Assembly: GCA_905250075.1 (NCBI GenBank)
Contig: CAJNOP010000040.1
Span: 1,130,817 to 1,194,816, forward strand
Reading direction: 5' to 3'
Length of the DNA stretch: 64,000 nucleotides
DNA from: Rotaria sp. Silwood1
Taxonomy: Eukaryota > Rotifera > Eurotatoria > Philodinida > Philodinidae
Below are positions 62,071 to 64,000 of the stretch, in pieces (the first letter of the stretch is position 1; every line of letters begins with the position of its first letter). Made by a program: the position numbers and the translations under genes. A model generated the notes under the pieces. That model was not told where the DNA came from and did not search any database. It saw nothing but the letters and a program-made list of their open reading frames with translations.

Positions 62071-63975
62071 TTATCCAGTGCTATTGTCTGTATCTTGGGA
62101 TGCTGGCGATTGCGTTTCTTCGTTGAGATTTATAGTAAAAGCCACCGGTGTTCGAGCACGATTTCGTCGTCGAACATTATAAAGCTCTCGAACAATTACT
62201 GTATCACGTGGTCTTTGAGCACCGGATTGTGGTAAATTAGGAACACTAGGCTGATCAAGTATAAATGTACCACGTCGTTGTAAACCGTTCGTTAATTGTT
62301 GTTGTTCTTGAATCGGTACCATAGTAGAAGCTCGACGTCTTCCTCTTGCAGCACCAACACCTCCTCCTCCACCACGACCTCCGCTACCACCAAAGATTGG
62401 TCGATCATCTCCTTCGAGTGATCGTGCTGCGGTTGTGCTTGTTACATAATTACGTTGTGGTGATGATTCTGCTGGCGGAACAGTTGATTGTTGAGCTTGT
62501 CGAGAATTACTGGCTGCAAATGGATTTGAGCCAAATATAGATGTTGACTGAACATTAGATGTAGAACGACGAGTTGATTGTGGATCCCATGAAGCTGTAT
62601 AGGACGATGTATTGGTCCGAGCAGGTACTGTTAAACTGAGATCAGCAAATGCATTATCAGTATTTCGTGGAGTATTGAGTTGTGTTGGACGATAAGAAAT
62701 AGTCTGAGATAGTAAAGGAGTTTGTGATGTTGCAGAATCACGAGAATTAAAAAGATTTTCCAAATGTCGATCTAAAGGATTTAATAACTAAGCAATCCAT
62801 CAATTATTTTTACTCATAGACTTACATTGATCATTTTGAGATCGTGCCTGACTATTTAATGGATTTCGTGGTGGCGTTGCATATTGTGTTGCAGCGTGCG
62901 GGTATGGTGCTGTAGAAAATTGTGGTTGTTGTTGAGATCGAACAACTTGACCTGTTGAAGTTTGAGATTGTTGTTGTTGTTGCTGCTGCTGCTGTTGTTG
63001 TTGTTGTTGTTGTTGTGGTTGTCCTTGAGATCCATCAATCAATCGACCAAAATTTTGTATAGCGGAAGAAATAGCTGCTTGATCATTAAATGTAAATCGT
63101 AACTGGATAATTTTGTCAATAATAGATAGATATATTTTAAATCATACATATGACCTTATTCATTACCTGCTCACCTTCTGTACATCAGATGGTATTTGTG
63201 CTTGCAAAGCATCAATTTGTTGTGCATAAAGATCAGATTGTGTTCGTATATTTGCTAAATCTACATCCGTAATTAATTGTCCACTTATTAAAATAAATAA
63301 AACAAATCATAAATAGTTCAAATAAAATTGTTGATTCTTTTTTTTTTTTACTTCGGATATGATGTTCCAACCGATTCACAAAAACTTGCTACACTTGCTA
63401 ATTCAACTTCAGCAGTTTCTTGTTGTATACGAAACGCTCTAAGAAAAAAAAGAAATATCGTAGAACATCTACAATAGATATCAATCATTTTCATATACCT
63501 CAATTGTGATTGCATATAAACTTCAGCTTCAGTAAGTAATGATGCTTCACGATGTTTTAATTCATCAATTAAAGCAGCTATTGTTGATATTATATCTCGT
63601 CGAATTTGTTCATAATTAGTTTTAACACTATTAACTCGTTGTTCATAAGATGAAATTTTATCACTTAATCTTGGTAATGTACGACGAAGGTGACTAACTG
63701 ATGAACTTATATTATAAAATGTTTCACGTAAATGTGGTTCACGACAATCGGAACAGAAAAAATTTGAACAATCATGGCATTTTATTAGAGCTTTGAAAAA
63801 AATTAATAAAATACAAATAGTTCTTTCTTTTCAATAGAGATTATTTTCTGATTTATCATACTTTGTTTTTGTTCTTTACAACGAGAGCATCGATCAGGAA
63901 GATTGATAATTGTTGATGGTTGAATATCAAGAAATCCAATCATTGTTAAATTAGAAGGAAAAGCTTGAACTCCAC
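62071..63975 (-). CDS. B-box / coiled-coil TRIM-like protein (5' partial)
   Basis: Minus-strand exons 63975-63862, 63790-63499, 63438-63352, 63283-63175, 63102-62826, 62771-62071, all in phase. The first visible exon starts at an acceptor (ATCAG), so the 5' end lies beyond the window. A B-box-type zinc ligand set spans the first two exons: CSRCKEQKQ, then IKCHDCSNFFCSDCREPH. About 150 residues of coiled coil follow (SVSHLRRTLPRLSDKISSYE.., DELKHREASLLTEAEVYMQS), as in B-box C-terminal regions of TRIM proteins. The last two exons encode a disordered tail: a poly-Q run (about 62960-63015), GGRGGGGG, RGRRRAS and a Ser/Thr/Pro-rich end. No RING is visible, since it would be upstream, and no NHL or SPRY domain is present. 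An RNA-regulatory or ubiquitin-ligase role is possible but not shown. Confidence 0.72.
62960..63017 (-). repeat. CAA/CAG run encoding poly-Gln
   Basis: Mixed TTG/CTG triplets on the plus strand give about 19 consecutive glutamines in the TRIM-like protein, within exon 63102-62826. Confidence 0.85.
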
Positions 63976-64000
63976 CTGATAATAAAAATTTTAATTAAAA

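Noticed and set aside
1..64000. CRISPR arrays, bacterial operons, riboswitches or integrated prophage.
   Set aside because: The window is eukaryotic with spliceosomal introns throughout; no regularly spaced short repeats or bacterial gene clusters are present.

Overview
The window is animal nuclear DNA: AT-rich, with multi-exon genes, many short introns of 50-70 bp, a class of longer AT-rich introns, and no operons. A bdelloid rotifer is the best fit. The evidence is a partial ADP-ribosyltransferase-like/TPR gene, an F-box/LRR-like gene of the kind amplified in bdelloids, TGTGGG-type telomere-like repeats in hairpins, and many small DNA-transposon derivatives. The species cannot be named from sequence alone. 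Exon borders below were placed by hand from GT/AG signals, reading phase and protein similarity recalled from memory.

Layout. 1-2288: 3' part of an ART-TPR gene. 2858-3925: ankyrin-like fragment interrupted by a 739-bp hAT-like MITE with an 8-bp target duplication. 5317-14914: membrane receptor-like protein, (WSC-WSC-CTLD-CTLD)x2-TM, whose 3.5-kb first intron carries a CACTA-like element. 14915-18531: gene-poor. 18532-18603 (-): tRNA-Trp. 19225-33719: complete alpha-spectrin gene in about 31 exons, with a 15-nt candidate microexon. 35517-48486: CPLANE1-like ciliary gene. 51727-61890: SDCCAG8-like centrosome/cilium gene carrying pseudogene lesions. Its exons are separated by a 7-kb interval holding, on the minus strand, an F-box gene, an unknown low-complexity coiled-coil piece and a three-exon cytosolic lysyl-tRNA synthetase fragment. 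62071-63975 (-): B-box/coiled-coil TRIM-like gene, incomplete at the right edge.

Two neighbouring genes (CPLANE1 and SDCCAG8) belong to the ciliogenesis programme, and spectrin and the WSC/lectin receptor act at the cell cortex or surface. No shared regulation is visible. The most unusual items are the WSC/lectin architecture with its duplicated cassette and 15-nt microexon, the broken SDCCAG8 locus with its antisense gene cargo, the clean MITE insertion in an ankyrin reading frame, and the spectrin microexon.
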